Shown: one piece after another, positions 53,633 to 64,000 of the stretch
Layout of the letters: each line of letters starts with the position of its first letter
Position numbering within the stretch: position 1 is the first letter of the stretch
Source: Oasisia sp. SBJ-2009
Taxonomy: Eukaryota; Annelida; Polychaeta; Sabellida; Siboglinidae
Length of the DNA: 64,000 nt
Reading direction: 5' to 3'
Assembly: GCA_964017155.1 (NCBI GenBank)
Contig: OZ024854.1
Span: 45,615,423 to 45,679,422, forward strand
Translations under genes and position numbers: made by a program
The notes under the pieces: model-generated
The model's database searches: none
What the model saw: the letters and a program-made list of their open reading frames with translations, nothing else
What the model was told of the DNA's origin: nothing

Positions 53633-54163
53633 ATTTGTTTCATTTAAGTTTATTGGATTTTGTTTTGGTTTAATTTGTTCTGATCAGTTTGTTTACCTTA
53701 TCTAGCATACCTTGGAAGTTTTTATCTGGTAATCAGATACGTTTGCATGGCTGAGATTTAGGTTTTGTGTCTGCAGCAGCCACTTGCAACGACAGCGCAC
53801 TGTCAGTGTCACCGGAGGTCTTTTGCCTTGTTTACGACAACATTTGTTGCGTTTTTTGGTTTACTTTCTTTTCTTCATCAGTACAATTACGAGCGGTTGC
53901 TGGAAGAATAAGGTATGACCTTTTGTTTGAATATATTACTATTTTGATTTCTGTTTGCAGTTTACTTCGGCATGTATTCACTTTACGCCACGACGAATGA
54001 CAGTCCAGGGCCCCCGGCTACAAGAGTGGTTCTAGTCGCCTCCAAATTTACCAAGAGGTCGACCAGAGTTTGAACTTGTTTATGAGACTGGGTTAGCGCT
54101 GTCTGACATCACGTGAGTTTGGTGCATTATAATACATTGCCAGAAAAATTGTACATTATTCCG

Positions 54164-54760
54164 ATGACATCTACAGTGATATTGGGGCATAGTTTTGTTG
54201 CCCGTTTAGAATCGGCTTCTGGCAGTAGGAATGACATGCATGCAGGATTAGATTTGATCACCTGTAAGGTTAAATTCATTTCAAAACGGGGTGGTCATGT
54301 TAAGTCAATGCGACCTTTGTTACACCACGTTAGTCCGGAGAAACTGCAGATTATCTTTTTTCATATAGGTGAGAATGATATTTCTGTCGACCTGCAAAAT
54401 GGGGTGCATGTAGCTAGAGATATTATTTTTCTAGCTCAAGAACTGGTTACACAATCATTTTGCAAACGTTTGTATGTGGGTGAACTCCGTTTTCGATTTA
54501 AAGGGCGATATATCCACTCGCATCATCAGCAAATGTTATTCAATGATCAAGTGCATGCAGCAAATGCTGAGTTGAAACGCCATTTCCATGGCAATAACCA
54601 AATTACCTGGTGGTCTTGCAAAGGTATAAAATTCAGTCAACAAGTTGTGGTGTACATCTCAATAATGGTGTGGGTATTTTTAAATACTGTAAAGCAATTC
54701 GGGGGCAGTTGTCCATGGACTTAACCATCTTTGAGCATGCGATCAAAGATGTTAACCTTT
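54164..54760 (+). pseudogene. Second SGNH hydrolase of a tyrosine-recombinase element
   Basis: ATG at 54164. STVILGHSFVARLESASG (GHS in place of GDS, so the block I Asp is lost but Ser remains), FISKRGGHVKSM, IIFFHIGENDISVD (GEND), LYVGELRFRFKGRY, QVHAANAELKRHFHG. After a one-base shift near 54650: GVHLNNGVGIFKYCKAIRG, where the catalytic His sits and the usual Asp is replaced by Cys-Gly. Same family as 34713-35366. The frameshift and altered block I suggest it is inactive. As in the first copy, a hairpin-rich tandem array follows at once. Confidence 0.75.
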
Positions 54761-54794
54761 TCTTAATCATCTAACATCACTTCGATATTCATTA

Positions 54795-55335
54795 TATGTA
54801 GCTACGGTCTACTTATAATTTTGTCAACATTTGCTATATGCTCATATCATTGAAGCTACGCCTTCAGGTGTATATTTAAATTGATTATATGTAGCTATGT
54901 TTTGCATATACTGATGTCACTATTTGCTATATGCACATATCATATGAAACTACGCCTTCATATGTATTATATATTGATTATATGTAGCTACGCTCTACAT
55001 ATATTTACATCAGTATTTGCTATATGCACACTCCATATGAAGCTACGCCTTCGTATGTATTACATGTTTCATTAGTAGCTATAGTATGTCGATCATATGT
55101 AACCATGTTCTACATATATTATTATCAACAAGTTGATATATTCACATCTCATATGAAGCTACGCCTTCATACGTTTTACTTGGTTTAAATGTAGCTTGTT
55201 CAACATATATTTATGTCACTGTGTGCTATATGCAAGTATCATATGAAGCTACGCCTTCATATGTATGTTTGTAATATATGGATTATATGTAGCTACGTTC
55301 TACATATATTTATGTCACTATTTGCTCTCTCGCGG
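54795..55335. repeat. Hairpin-rich tandem array, about 93-bp unit, 6 to 7 copies
   Basis: Each unit has tatgtagctacgttctacat, then tttgctatatgcacatatca and tgaagctacgccttcata. tgaag/cttca and atgtag/ctacat pair within the unit. Copies start near 54798, 54888, 54981, 55098, 55188 and 55284. The array ends where the Ngaro-like 5' region begins. Confidence 0.9.
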
Positions 55336-55796
55336 GATATGTATTCTTACATATCCTGGAAGTCCGATACTATAATGGCTTCAGAGCATTTAGCTTGACT
55401 ATTGTCGTGGGTTTTCCCATGCGGTCTTGTATGATACATTATTGTTTGTGCTAACAGTTTAAAAAATAAATTAAATACATAAATAAAATTTCTATATGTG
55501 GTATGAAGACTATTTTTACTGGGACAGTTTTCTTCTTTTAGAATAGTGATAATTTAGTTTGGATATTCCAGGCACTCATATTTTTCATCATGTTTTGCCA
55601 TTTGCATGTTTCTTCACCCAGTTGCTATGGGGTATACTTATCTAAACATTTCATTTATTTTGTTCTCCACAGTATAGTAAACAGAGAGCAGGAAGCACTG
55701 ACACGTTGTCACGGCCTATCAGTGGCCATGGCCTTGACATTTCATAAAACGCTTTTAGCTACAAGTGCTTGCTCTCTGGTATCTATTTTTTCAGCA

Positions 55797-56830
55797 TGCC
55801 CAAGGGTAAGGCATCATTGACTAAAACTCGGGTGGTCACTCGGTGTCAGCGGATGGCAAGCAACGTGATGCCTGATGACACTACTGAGCTTGAGCGCATC
55901 ATCACAGCTCGTGTCACAGACTCACTAGCTGATGTCATCAAGCTGTCAGTACAGCAAGCCCTCATGAATCACCAGCCATCTTACCATCTACCAGTGGCCA
56001 GCACATCAGGGGTTGAAGGTCAGGAGCTTCGCCCCTGCATGGTTGACACTGCGTTAGGGATAGTCGAGTCTGAGGGTCAGGAGCTCCAGCCATCAGGTAT
56101 TCATTCTAACATTTCCACCTCTGTCGCTTCATCAATCCCATTAGATGCCCTCATACCTGACTCCATCAAACAGAAAATATGGGCAAATGAATATGTCGAT
56201 CTCGCTCAACTACTAAAACCATCTGACTTGGGTCAGTACAGTTTAGCATTAACTACTGGGACTGGAGCACCAGCCAAAACGGAAAGCTAAAATAGTTAGC
56301 ATAGACCAGTGGTGCTCGGCTTTCAATATCTTTATGACCATCTTCCTAACTAAATTCCTGACACAAGCCCAATCTATCCTATAATACTGCAAAACAGTGC
56401 GACGTATCGAAAAAGCGGGGGGAGATTTTGTCTCATTTGATGAAAATGTCCGAATTCAACGTCAAAACAACCCCACTGCATGGGACACTTTCAATGCCGA
56501 ACAATATGTTGTGGCGATGACAAAATCAAACAAGCAGCCATCATCCACTTTCACTCCCGCTCACAAGGTTCCACGAGGTTTTTGCTTTGCTTTCCACGCT
56601 GGCCGATTTTGCCCAGGCTGCCAACATAGCCACATGTGTCCAGGATGTGGGAGTTGTCACCCAAGTTCCAAGTGTCAGGCTGCGCGTCAGCACACACATG
56701 GCCCTCATTTTCCCCAACAACAACAGATGCGGGGGAATTCGCCTTTCGTTTACAATCATTTCGCTCCGAATATCAGTTCCCCACTCCATCATACAAACCT
56801 TGTTTTCAGGCGTCACAAGAAGAATTTGAA
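55797..56830 (+). pseudogene. Ngaro-like gag
   Basis: ATG at 55797: MPKGKASLTKTRVVTRCQ, ELERIITARVTDSLADVIKL, then LDALIPDSIKQKIWANEYVD, LAQLLKPSD. A frameshift near 56275 leads to IVSIDQWCSAFNIFMTIFL, a stop (TAA at about 56382), and RRIEKAGGDFVSFDENVRIQ, NNPTAWDTFNAEQYVVA. The Cys/His knuckle follows: CFAFHAGRFCPGCQHSHMC, PGCGSCHPSSKC. IP..++.KIW..EYV+L..LL and the knuckle are typical of this gag family. Two lesions make it inactive. Confidence 0.75.
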
Positions 56831-57239
56831 GAATTTGTTTTTTATTTGACCATTTTGTCAACACAATACATACATACACGTTATCCATGTCATACATATA
56901 TAATCTGAATAATACAAACATGAAAATTCTAGCAAACATGGTAATAATGCGTATAAATAATAATAAAAGTAGGGTCAGGAGACTCCTCTAAGACCTGGCT
57001 GGTCGCTATCGAGGAGCCACCTTTCAGAAAATTTAACTTACAGAATAATTTCTTCATTTAGAACAAATTCTTCAGAAACAGACCAAGATAAAAAGAAAAA
57101 TCAAGAAAAGAGAAAAATCACCAAACACGCATAATATGAAGATGCTTTTGCGCAGCTGACAAGATTTTTGTATCTCAAGTAAAAGGCTCTGTTTTTAAGT
57201 TTTAATACTGAATGAAGTGTTTTAGGTGGTTTCAGATAC

Positions 57240-59048
57240 TTAATTATGCATACATACATAGCAGTTTTGTCTAGTGCATATTACTTCATAACTTTGTAAA
57301 AAATACAGTTTAACATAATTTACAAATCCCTGTGTACTATGTGACATAAGTTTTTCTTTCACTATTTCAGGAAGGTTATTTAATAACAGTGGCAAATTAT
57401 GTCTGAGACATTTCTTTGCAAATTCATGTTTAATTTTATAAGTGTATATTTTATTTTTGTATCTTGTGTCATGACCATGTACCTCACATTTAAACACAAA
57501 CCTCCAATTTTGTAAATAGCGAGGTAGGTCATTGTGTAGATATTTATAGTAGAATTTTAATTGTTGTAATTTAAGAATGTCATCTACTTTTAATAAGCTA
57601 AGTTGTTTGTACAGTGGTTCAGTGTGGGAAATGTAGTTACTCAAAGTAATAATTCTCAGGGCTTTTTTTTGTAATTTTATTATTCTATTTGATTCAAAGC
57701 CCCATGCCATGATGCAGTAATTAATGTGTGGCACTATTAATGAATTATATAATATTTTTTTAATATCTAGAGGTAAGATATGTTTCAGTTTGTTTAAGAT
57801 TCCAATTTTCTTAGAACATGCATTTGATATTTTTTCAGCGTGCTTTTTCCAGTTTAAATTTGTATCTATAATTAAACCCAAGAAATTAAATTCCTTAACT
57901 TGATCAATGTTTACATTGTCTATCTTCAGGTTTAATATCTGTATATTTTTCTTTTTCTTTTGAAATATCATAAATTTTGATTTTACTACATTTAGTGATA
58001 ATTTATTGATTTTGAGCCAATCATTTATCTTAACAAGTTCTTCGTTTATTAAAGATTCAAAATTTTGGTCATGTGTTTTATCACTGAACACATTTAGTGT
58101 ACTTGACAAAGTTGTGTCGTCTGCATAAATGAGAAAGTTAAACATTTTACTTGCTTGTGCAAAATCATTTATGTATATGATGAATAATAGTGGTCCTAAA
58201 ATTGAACCTTGAGGTACACCTGTTGTTATTTGTAACATATTTGATTTGATATTGTCAATTTCCGTGTATTGTTTACGATTTTCTAGGTAGCTGCTGAATA
58301 AGTTGAGATTAGTTCCATGTACACCGTAATATTTTAATTTATCAATTAATATTATATGATCAATGGTATCAAAAGCCTTGGAGAGATCTAAATATATATT
58401 AATTGGTATTTCATCTTTATCCAGTTGTGTTATTATTCTATCTATTAATTCTAATGCCGCATATTCTGTTGAATGTTTCGGTCTGAAACCGTATTGATGA
58501 TCAAACAAAAGCCTAGAGTCTCTTAAATAAGATGATAATTGTTCAAATATATTTTTTTCAAGTATTTTTGAAATAGCTGGTAGAAGTGATATAGGCCTAT
58601 AATTACTGAAAACTGTTTTTTCACCTTTTTTATAAACAGGAATTACCTTTGCAATTTTTAGTTTATCGGGGAATATTCCTGTTGTTAATACTTGATTTAT
58701 TAATAATGTTAAAGATTTGGTTAGTGCTGGTTCAAGAATTTTTAGTAATTTAGTGGAGAGACCATCATATCCACAGCTACTTTTGTTAGGTAAATTTATT
58801 ATTGTCCGCTTTATAATATCTTCTTCAACGTAGCTAAATGTAAAGTTTCTGTCTACTATTTTATTTAGATAATATGTATGTTCACGAGTGCCTTTATATT
58901 TTATATTACTTGCCAGATTACTACCAATATTAGTGAAAAAATCATTAAATTTGTTTACAATTTCTGATTTATCTCTCACAAATAGAATCAGAGTCTTTAA
59001 AATATTTGGGAAAGGATTTGTTAGTTTTATTTTTAGAAATGATTTCAT
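57240..59048 (-). CDS. LINE ORF2, reverse transcriptase part
   Basis: SEIVNKFNDFFTNIGSNLA, LPNKSSCGYDGLSTKLLKIL, FSNYRPISLLPAISKILEK, HQYGFRPKHSTEYAALELID, NIYLDLSKAFDTIDHIILI, TGVPQGSILGPLLFIIYIND, FLIYADDTTL (YADD active site), FNFLGLIIDTNLNWKKH and the C-terminal IVPHINYCIMAWGFES to CVCMHN-like end. Order and motifs fit the CR1/L2/Daphne part of the Jockey superfamily. About 600 codons with no stop, so the RT part itself could still be active but is out of frame with the endonuclease. Confidence 0.9.
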   Translation of the reverse strand: MKSFLKIKLTNPFPNILKTLILFVRDKSEIVNKFNDFFTNIGSNLASNIKYKGTREHTYYLNKIVDRNFTFSYVEEDIIKRTIINLPNKSSCGYDGLSTKLLKILEPALTKSLTLLINQVLTTGIFPDKLKIAKVIPVYKKGEKTVFSNYRPISLLPAISKILEKNIFEQLSSYLRDSRLLFDHQYGFRPKHSTEYAALELIDRIITQLDKDEIPINIYLDLSKAFDTIDHIILIDKLKYYGVHGTNLNLFSSYLENRKQYTEIDNIKSNMLQITTGVPQGSILGPLLFIIYINDFAQASKMFNFLIYADDTTLSSTLNVFSDKTHDQNFESLINEELVKINDWLKINKLSLNVVKSKFMIFQKKKKNIQILNLKIDNVNIDQVKEFNFLGLIIDTNLNWKKHAEKISNACSKKIGILNKLKHILPLDIKKILYNSLIVPHINYCIMAWGFESNRIIKLQKKALRIITLSNYISHTEPLYKQLSLLKVDDILKLQQLKFYYKYLHNDLPRYLQNWRFVFKCEVHGHDTRYKNKIYTYKIKHEFAKKCLRHNLPLLLNNLPEIVKEKLMSHSTQGFVNYVKLYFLQSYEVICTRQNCYVCMHN

Positions 59049-60381
59049 TTATAGTTTTCCATGTGTTTTTTATATCAAATTTAAAATTATTAAAACATTT
59101 ATCATAGTAGAGTTGTTTTGCTTTACGAAAACTTGTTTTTAAAATGCTATTGTACGTTTTTAAATTGACCAATAATATGGCATATTTGGAAGATTCAGGA
59201 TTAGTGAGCTTTATTTGTTTGTAAAGTTTATCTCTGTATCTTATTGAGGTTAGCAGTCCTTGAGTTATCCACGTAGACTTCTTATGCTTGTATTTGTTAA
59301 ATTTAACTAATTTGCTAGTCATATATTTATCTTTAGCTTGGTTTATTTCATCTATGATAATATTATAATTATAGTTTGGATCAGTATTTGGGTTGGTGTC
59401 TAATTTTGTGTATATATTAGAGGAGTGAAGTTCATTTTTTACCTTTAACATAGCCTCTTTATTTTGTACATTAACTTGTATAAATTTTGTAGTATGATCC
59501 TCTTTAAGAGTGGTATTCACAAACATAAAGTATGGCTGATGATCAGAAAATTTCTTAATTAGTATTCCTGCTGTACTTTGTAAAATACGTTTTGTTAAAT
59601 TACAGAAGAAGTTGTCAATAAGAGTACCAGCCCTTGTTGTGAACCTTGTAGGAAGTGTAATTTGGGGGAAGAGACTAAATGAAGTCAACATATCAAAGAA
59701 AGTGCTACAGTGTTCTTGCTCATTTATTTGTAACATATTTATGTTGTAATCCCCTGCAAGGATAACACTGTTGTTTTGGTGACATCGCAAAGTTGATAAG
59801 ACAGTTGAAAATTCATTTATGAATTTGTTATAATTTTCCGTTGAGGGCCTTGGAGGACGGTAAATGTTTCCTATAATGACTGGTTGCGATAATCCTCCTC
59901 CAGTTATTTGTATTATTTGACCCTCCCAATGCTCATACGTATTCAAATTCATCTTAACTTCATAATCAAAACGTTTATCTATATATATTAACAATCCACC
60001 TTTACTACTGCAGCTTTTCCCTTGTGAAATGCAGTCATATCCAGTTAACTGGATTAATGACAAGTCATCATTTTCAGATAACCAACTCTCCTGAAGGCAT
60101 ATTATGCTGAATTTAAAGTTTGACGAGGATACGTCATTTACATATGCCTCAAGTTCACTAAACTTTGCATTTATGGACTGTATATTTGAACTTAAAATAC
60201 TTAATTGTTTTCCTTGTTTTTTGGCTAATGAACTAAATGTGTCAAAGTCATAATATGATGATCGGCGTATTATTGGCAATTCGTTATTTTCGTCAATAGC
60301 ATTGCCAATGCTTAAAATATTATTCAGACAATTTTTCGAAATACCACCTGTAAAATGGAGAAACGTTTCGTCAGTTACCAT
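58969..60381 (-). pseudogene. LINE ORF2, apurinic-type endonuclease part
   Basis: SILSSNIQSINAKFSELEAY (Asn), FSIICLQESWLSENDDL (Glu), GGLLIYIDKRFDYEVKM, IIGNIYRPPRPS, VILAGDYNINMLQI (Asp, Asn), GTLIDNFFCNL (Asp-Asn) and KFSDHQPYFMF (Ser-Asp-His). All endonuclease catalytic residues are seen. The frame ends at 58969 by a one-base shift close to the RT frame, which starts with overlapping sequence at 59048. Confidence 0.85.
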
Positions 60382-60885
60382 TTGTCTGTAATTTAACTTT
60401 TTCTAAAGTCAACACATTATCATTGTGCAATAACACTTTGTTTACAGTGTGACAGCAAACCAAAAGAAGAACAAAAAAGCCAACGAGGCTTATAGTAAAA
60501 AACATCATGAAATATACTCTACCACCAACAATACAACACAAAAAATCACCATTATATGGTAAAGCATATATAAGAATAATATGTAAAACAAAAAAGTGTA
60601 GGGAGCACATATAGAAAGTATAGCCAACTGGCTGGGCTTTCACTTGGTATAACATAATAATTCTCGCATATAGATGATACCATAACGTTTGGCAACGTGC
60701 GAGTAATAACAGTAACAATAGATCAAGCATTACGTATATGTCATTTGAAAAAGGAAATACATGTATTTTACCAGTCATCATTTTACGATAAATTAAAGAG
60801 CAAAATAATAAAAGAACAAAAAGCATGTGTCCATTTATAGTTTCGCATATTGTCCAGATTGTCTGATTTGTACCTGCGATGTTCT

Positions 60886-61419
60886 TTAGGCAACGAAGGG
60901 ACTAAGATCCTCTTCTGCTGTTATCTCTATGGGCGACCCAGATTGCGACTTCTTTAGGAAGACCTTCCCGTTGTACGTCCACGTGCTGTCGATCGTTGCC
61001 TGCTTTTTCAGGTCCCTCGCCTTTTTGAAGAGGGCAGCATTCTTTTTCGTGAGCTGCTCGTTTACGTAAATGCGAGTGCCCTTCAACTTCTTTCGCCCCA
61101 TCATAACGTCTCGCTTTACCGCGTTGTTGATCAGGCTAACGATAACTGGTTTAACCCTTTCTCCCTTTCTGCTTGGTAATTCGTGGCAAGCAACGATGTC
61201 GCTCGTTTGAAGTTGCACTCCCATGGACTTTTTTACAAACTCTGCAACCTTTTGTCTTAGGCCGGTGAATTCTCCGCCACTCTGGTTGCCGGTGCCATTT
61301 TCCTCCCCATGGTCGTTCCCGCTCGTCGCTCTCGCGTAGCTGCGGGCTTGGAGGTCCAGCCCGCTGATTATCACATTGTTCTTTTTTGAGTTCATTTCCA
61401 ATAGGTCCATGGATCTCAC
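60886..61419 (-). CDS. LINE ORF1 protein, 5'-truncated
   Basis: MNSKKNNVIISGLDLQA begins an RRM-like fold. Later GVQLQTSDIVACHELPSRKG, KPVIVSLINNAVKRDVMMGR, GTRIYVNEQLTKKNAALFKK, ARDLKKQATIDSTWTYNG and GKVFLKK, ending LSPFVA. This is the ORF1 pattern shared by many animal LINEs (HRLP....+P+IV+F, NE.LT..N..L...A+.L, W...G+I..K), an RNA-binding chaperone of the LINE particle. The upstream coiled-coil part is lost at the insertion junction. Confidence 0.8.
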   Translation of the reverse strand: MRSMDLLEMNSKKNNVIISGLDLQARSYARATSGNDHGEENGTGNQSGGEFTGLRQKVAEFVKKSMGVQLQTSDIVACHELPSRKGERVKPVIVSLINNAVKRDVMMGRKKLKGTRIYVNEQLTKKNAALFKKARDLKKQATIDSTWTYNGKVFLKKSQSGSPIEITAEEDLSPFVA

Positions 61420-61439
61420 TAATCGATCAATGTGTTTTT

Positions 61440-61800
61440 CACAAGGAAATCCCTTCTCTTTCAGACGACCACGCTATATCTCGCAATACTCCCTTGCCAA
61501 CAGAGTATCACCTTTCACACAGTCATCTTCCACCCGGATGGGTTCCCCCAACACCCATCAACCCATAACCTGAAAGTTGCGCTCAGTTGTATCGACTTGG
61601 CAACACAGAATTATTTGGCTCATGGTTTCACATATGGTTTTCAAGGGGTTATTTCTAACAGACAAATCATTAATTTATCATTGGCAATTGCTCTGCCTTC
61701 AGTTGTCCAAGCAAAAATTGATGATGAAGTTGCAGCTGGCGGAGTGCAAGGTCCTTTCACTGCCGCACCCATGCCTCACCTCGTATTATCACAGACATGC
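61440..61800 (+). pseudogene. Ngaro-like RT start
   Basis: TVIFHPDGFPQHPSTHNLKV, then YLAHGFTYGFQGVISNRQII, NLSLAIALPSVVQAKIDDEV, GVQGPFTAAPMPHLVLS. The pattern GF..GF..G, NL.SA...P..V..KI..E...G...GPF..PP......S precedes the RT core in Ngaro-like and related elements. The sequence loses similarity after 61800, before any catalytic motif. Confidence 0.6.
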
Positions 61801-61855
61801 CACATCATACGGATTACCCGTATCCGATACAGATTTTGGCGTTTTTTTAAGTGAT

Positions 61856-62325
61856 ACGGCCGTACTCCATTAAATTTATGGAGACATTATCTTTTAACCA
61901 CATAATGTCTTTGTATGCGTCACAAAACTACAGCACAATGAAATAATCGTTTACTGTTAGTGACTAAGTAAATCGATTAGAAAAGAACGAACTAAAGCAC
62001 AGATTAGTTTATTGTAGCGCGTAATAGAACGCGCACTGGTAAAGTTAATGTTGTTGTTCTGAAAAATGCAGCACGTGGCTCAACGGGTGTGAACAGGGCG
62101 CGTGGCAGGCGCGTGACGGTTATGAAGAGCAGTACAGGAAATGGAGCTCGACGCCGCGAAAACGCCTGTATTTCTGATTTCAAGATGTTGACGCTTGCCA
62201 GTGAAACTTCGATATACATGCGAACTGCTGAGAAAAATTGTAATTATTTGATGCCATGTACTGTCTGTTTTGCGGTACGCAATTTAAACGTGCTGGAGTT
62301 AACTAAAACCTCGGTAATTTTCCAG
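61856..62325. other. Non-coding stretch before the MITE
   Basis: CG-rich patches (gcgcgtaatagaacgcgc type) but no gene or repeat family recognised. Confidence 0.4.
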
Positions 62326-62329
62326 TTAA

Positions 62330-62929
62330 CTGGCCTAAATTATTAAGGCCTTTTCAAAACTGTTTTACCACGTTTTTTTTGAGGTGTAGGTATGTGTTTG
62401 GAATGTCATTCTGCATCACACCCGCTAAAACGAAGTCGGATATAATTTTTTTTAATTGTGTTTTATATAAATTTAATGTCGTCGAGTCGCAATAAATAAA
62501 CCGATAGCGCTCCCCAGACGTATCACGACCGCAAAGCCAAAGCCAGGCGATGTCTTGCGATTTGCGAATATGTCCCCAAAACTATAAGGTTATATCATTA
62601 ACTATTTATTCTATATAATGCAGATATATTTGTTTTAAGCATAATTTTTCTAAATATGGCTAACTATTGTTTTGACTTCGCAATGCACATGCTAGACATC
62701 GCCTTTGACAAAACCGGGGTTTGAGGCCCAGATGTAACTGGGCTGCGCTAACTGCTCGCGCCTTGTGACATCGGCTTATTTACGTCGACTCGACGGCATT
62801 ACATTTATATAAAATACAATTAAATATATATATATATATTATATGACTTCTTTTTAGCGGGAATGGTGCATAATGACATTCCAAACACATACACATACGT
62901 TTTGAAATGGCGTTAATAACTAAGGCCAG
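62330..62929. mobile_element. 600-bp piggyBac-like MITE with TTAA target duplication
   Basis: Flanked by TTAA at 62326-62329 and 62930-62933. Starts CTGGCCTAAATTATTAAGGC; the reverse complement of its end is CTGGCCTTAGTTATTAACGC. Arms stay similar for about 170 bases (tatgtgtttggaatgtcatt, cccgctaaaa, gaagtc, tttatataaat, cgtcgagtcg). The TTAA duplication is characteristic of piggyBac elements. No coding frame inside, so it depends on another element. Confidence 0.88.
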
Positions 62930-62976
62930 TTAACTGATTGCCGTCCCAAAAATGTGGCATGTATGTTATCACCAAC

Positions 62977-63171
62977 TTGTAATTCATTGCAGTGCTGCCG
63001 CCTAGCGAATGTGTAGTACACCAATGTCAACCCCCGTGGGTAGTCTTAGCACTATTGCAAGAATTTCAATATTTCACGTGACTCAAGAGATCCAATAGGC
63101 GCTAATGTTTACCAGACTCCGATTTCAGCTGATGTTTATGTGACGTATCTTTATTTTGGGATCGAAAAATC
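62977..63171. repeat. Direct repeat, right copy (partner at 53451-53632)
   Basis: Same text as the left copy with ctgccgcctagcg inserted after ttgcagtg. Ends at gggatcgaaaaat where the two copies diverge. Confidence 0.9.
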
Positions 63172-63372
63172 ACACCCACCATCCCATTTAATAATACTTA
63201 TTTACTTTTACAGTTGTGCTCATGTTCACTACTGTTTTTGTTGTCTTTTTTGTACAGCAGCATATGCACTACTGCTACTAGAACTTTGTTTTACTGAATT
63301 TCAATTACAGTAGTTGAATGTCTAGATGTTGGCCGGTGGCACCCACGTTTAGTTGCTTTTTTATGTTTATAT

Positions 63373-64000
63373 CTAGGTTTAACATGGTCGCATTCGCATT
63401 CGCATCTGACAACTGCAGCGTGATGAAGGGTCGCCACAACTTGGTGCTATCACGCATCAAGGAAGTGCAGCCAAACGTGCTTGACATCAGATGCATATGG
63501 CAAATCTGTGCTGTGTGCAACTGCCCTTGCCTGTGAAGGAACTCCTCATCGACGTGTTTTTCCATTTCAACAACAGAGCAAAACGAAAGGAGGAATATTG
63601 TGAATTCCTTGAGTTCTGCGATGTGGTGCCACCGAAACTGTTGAAGCACGCCAGTCCTCAGTGGCTGAGTCTGCAGCGATGTGTGAGGTGAGGTGTTTCC
63701 TGCAGCAGTGGCTGGCGATACTGAGCTACTTCCGGAGTCACGAGGATTATGACCGCCCGGACGTGTGAAGCGTTGTGCTGACTACCCTGCCAGTCTAGAG
63801 ATGAAGGCTTACTTCATGTTTCTCGCCTTCATTCTTGAGCCATTCAATCAGTTCAATACGATCTTCCAGACGGACGCCAAATAGATTGCCATCCTTCTTC
63901 CTGAGATGAATCGTTTGCTTCGTGTTTTCATGGCAAAGTTTGTCACCATGAGAGCAGTCAAGTCCACCAAGACTTCACGACAGTGCCGTTTGCTGACAGG
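63373..64000 (+). pseudogene. hAT/ZMYM-like transposase-derived gene fragment, decayed
   Basis: FASDNCSVMKGRHNLVLSRI (frame 1) then KEVQPNVLDIRCI; after a shift near 63500 CVQLPLPVKELLIDVFFHFN, RAKRKEEYCEFLEFCDVVPP, LLKHASPQWLSLQRCVR; then scraps of WLAILSYFRSHEDYDRP. SDN..VMKG, L..+...FH.S.KR+EEY.EF and L.H...RWLSL..CV are typical of hAT-derived DUF4371/ZMYM-like proteins. The expected Arg in TRWLSL is Gln (SPQWLSL). Several frameshifts and stops; it continues past the window end. Confidence 0.7.

Larger units (their letters stand above)
56831..61439 (-). mobile_element. 4.6-kb LINE (Jockey superfamily) with ORF1, endonuclease and RT
   Basis: Minus-strand element: ORF1 61419-60886, ORF2 60381 down to 57240 in two frames, then a 400-base 3' UTR ending in an A-rich tail (plus tttgttttttattt at 56839). 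It is inserted in the Ngaro-like element between gag and RT. The ORF1 start is missing at the junction (about 61439), so the 5' end is slightly truncated. AT-rich codon use sets it apart from its neighbours. Confidence 0.88.
55336..61855 (+). mobile_element. Ngaro-like tyrosine-recombinase retroelement, partial, split by a LINE
   Basis: 5' region 55336-55796, gag 55797-56830, then a minus-strand LINE (56831-61439), then an RT-start segment (61440-61800). Gag and RT texts fit Ngaro-type elements rather than DIRS. RNase H, SGNH and recombinase are not present downstream. The 5' region recurs at 48717-49296. Confidence 0.65.

Noticed and set aside
53767..54000. 77-codon frame with hydrophobic stretches
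   Set aside because: No family pattern, no splice context, and it sits between two transposon parts.
60371..60826. Hydrophobic minus-strand frame between LINE ORF1 and ORF2
   Set aside because: AT-rich linker of the LINE; no known third gene in such elements and no motif.

Overview
The window is nuclear DNA of an invertebrate animal. Introns with GT/AG borders, long 3' non-coding stretches, minisatellites, (AT)n/(CA)n runs and animal-type transposons all point that way. The mix of DIRS and Ngaro-like tyrosine-recombinase elements, SWIM/YqaJ genes and CR1/L2-like LINEs fits a lophotrochozoan, possibly a mollusc, but the species cannot be fixed from sequence alone.

Region 1 (1-23.0 kb, + strand) is most of a PAR-3 (pard3/bazooka) polarity gene. 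It holds PDZ1, PDZ2, PDZ3, the aPKC-binding CR3 segment, a run of phase-1 cassette-like exons, a polybasic segment, a coiled coil and the stop codon at 21166-21168. The N-terminal oligomerisation domain lies upstream of the window. Introns carry a 40-copy 38-bp minisatellite, a foldback, an inverted copy of the PDZ3 exon, a 0.8-kb TIR element and two GA-rich minisatellites.

Region 2 (23.0-26.3 kb) is mostly non-coding, with the terminal exon of a METTL6-like tRNA methyltransferase on the minus strand.

Region 3 (26.3-44.2 kb) begins with a small SAP-domain exon. Its splice phase matches a SWIM zinc-finger exon 16 kb downstream at 42631. Between them sits a DIRS retrotransposon (gag, RT start, RNase H, tyrosine recombinase). 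That DIRS is itself broken by a THAP-gene remnant plus a LINE fragment, and by a 7-kb element carrying an SGNH hydrolase and a second tyrosine recombinase. The second recombinase is broken in turn by a CR1/L2-like LINE. After the SWIM exon come a YqaJ exonuclease segment and a Mutator-like transposase segment.

Region 4 (45.2-53 kb) holds two more tandem copies of the YqaJ + Mutator-like transposase module. They are nearly identical, share the same disabling lesions, and are joined by a 0.58-kb piece of Ngaro-like 5' sequence.

Region 5 (53.4-64 kb) holds a second SGNH hydrolase followed by a hairpin-rich tandem array. Next comes an Ngaro-like element (5' region, gag, RT start) split by a 4.6-kb minus-strand LINE with ORF1, endonuclease and RT. 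Then follow a 600-bp piggyBac-like MITE flanked by TTAA, and a decayed hAT/ZMYM-like transposase that runs off the window.

Only pard3 and perhaps METTL6 look like working host genes. The most interesting parts are the repeated SAP/SWIM/YqaJ/PHD + transposase module and the SGNH + tyrosine-recombinase element that lacks a visible reverse transcriptase.
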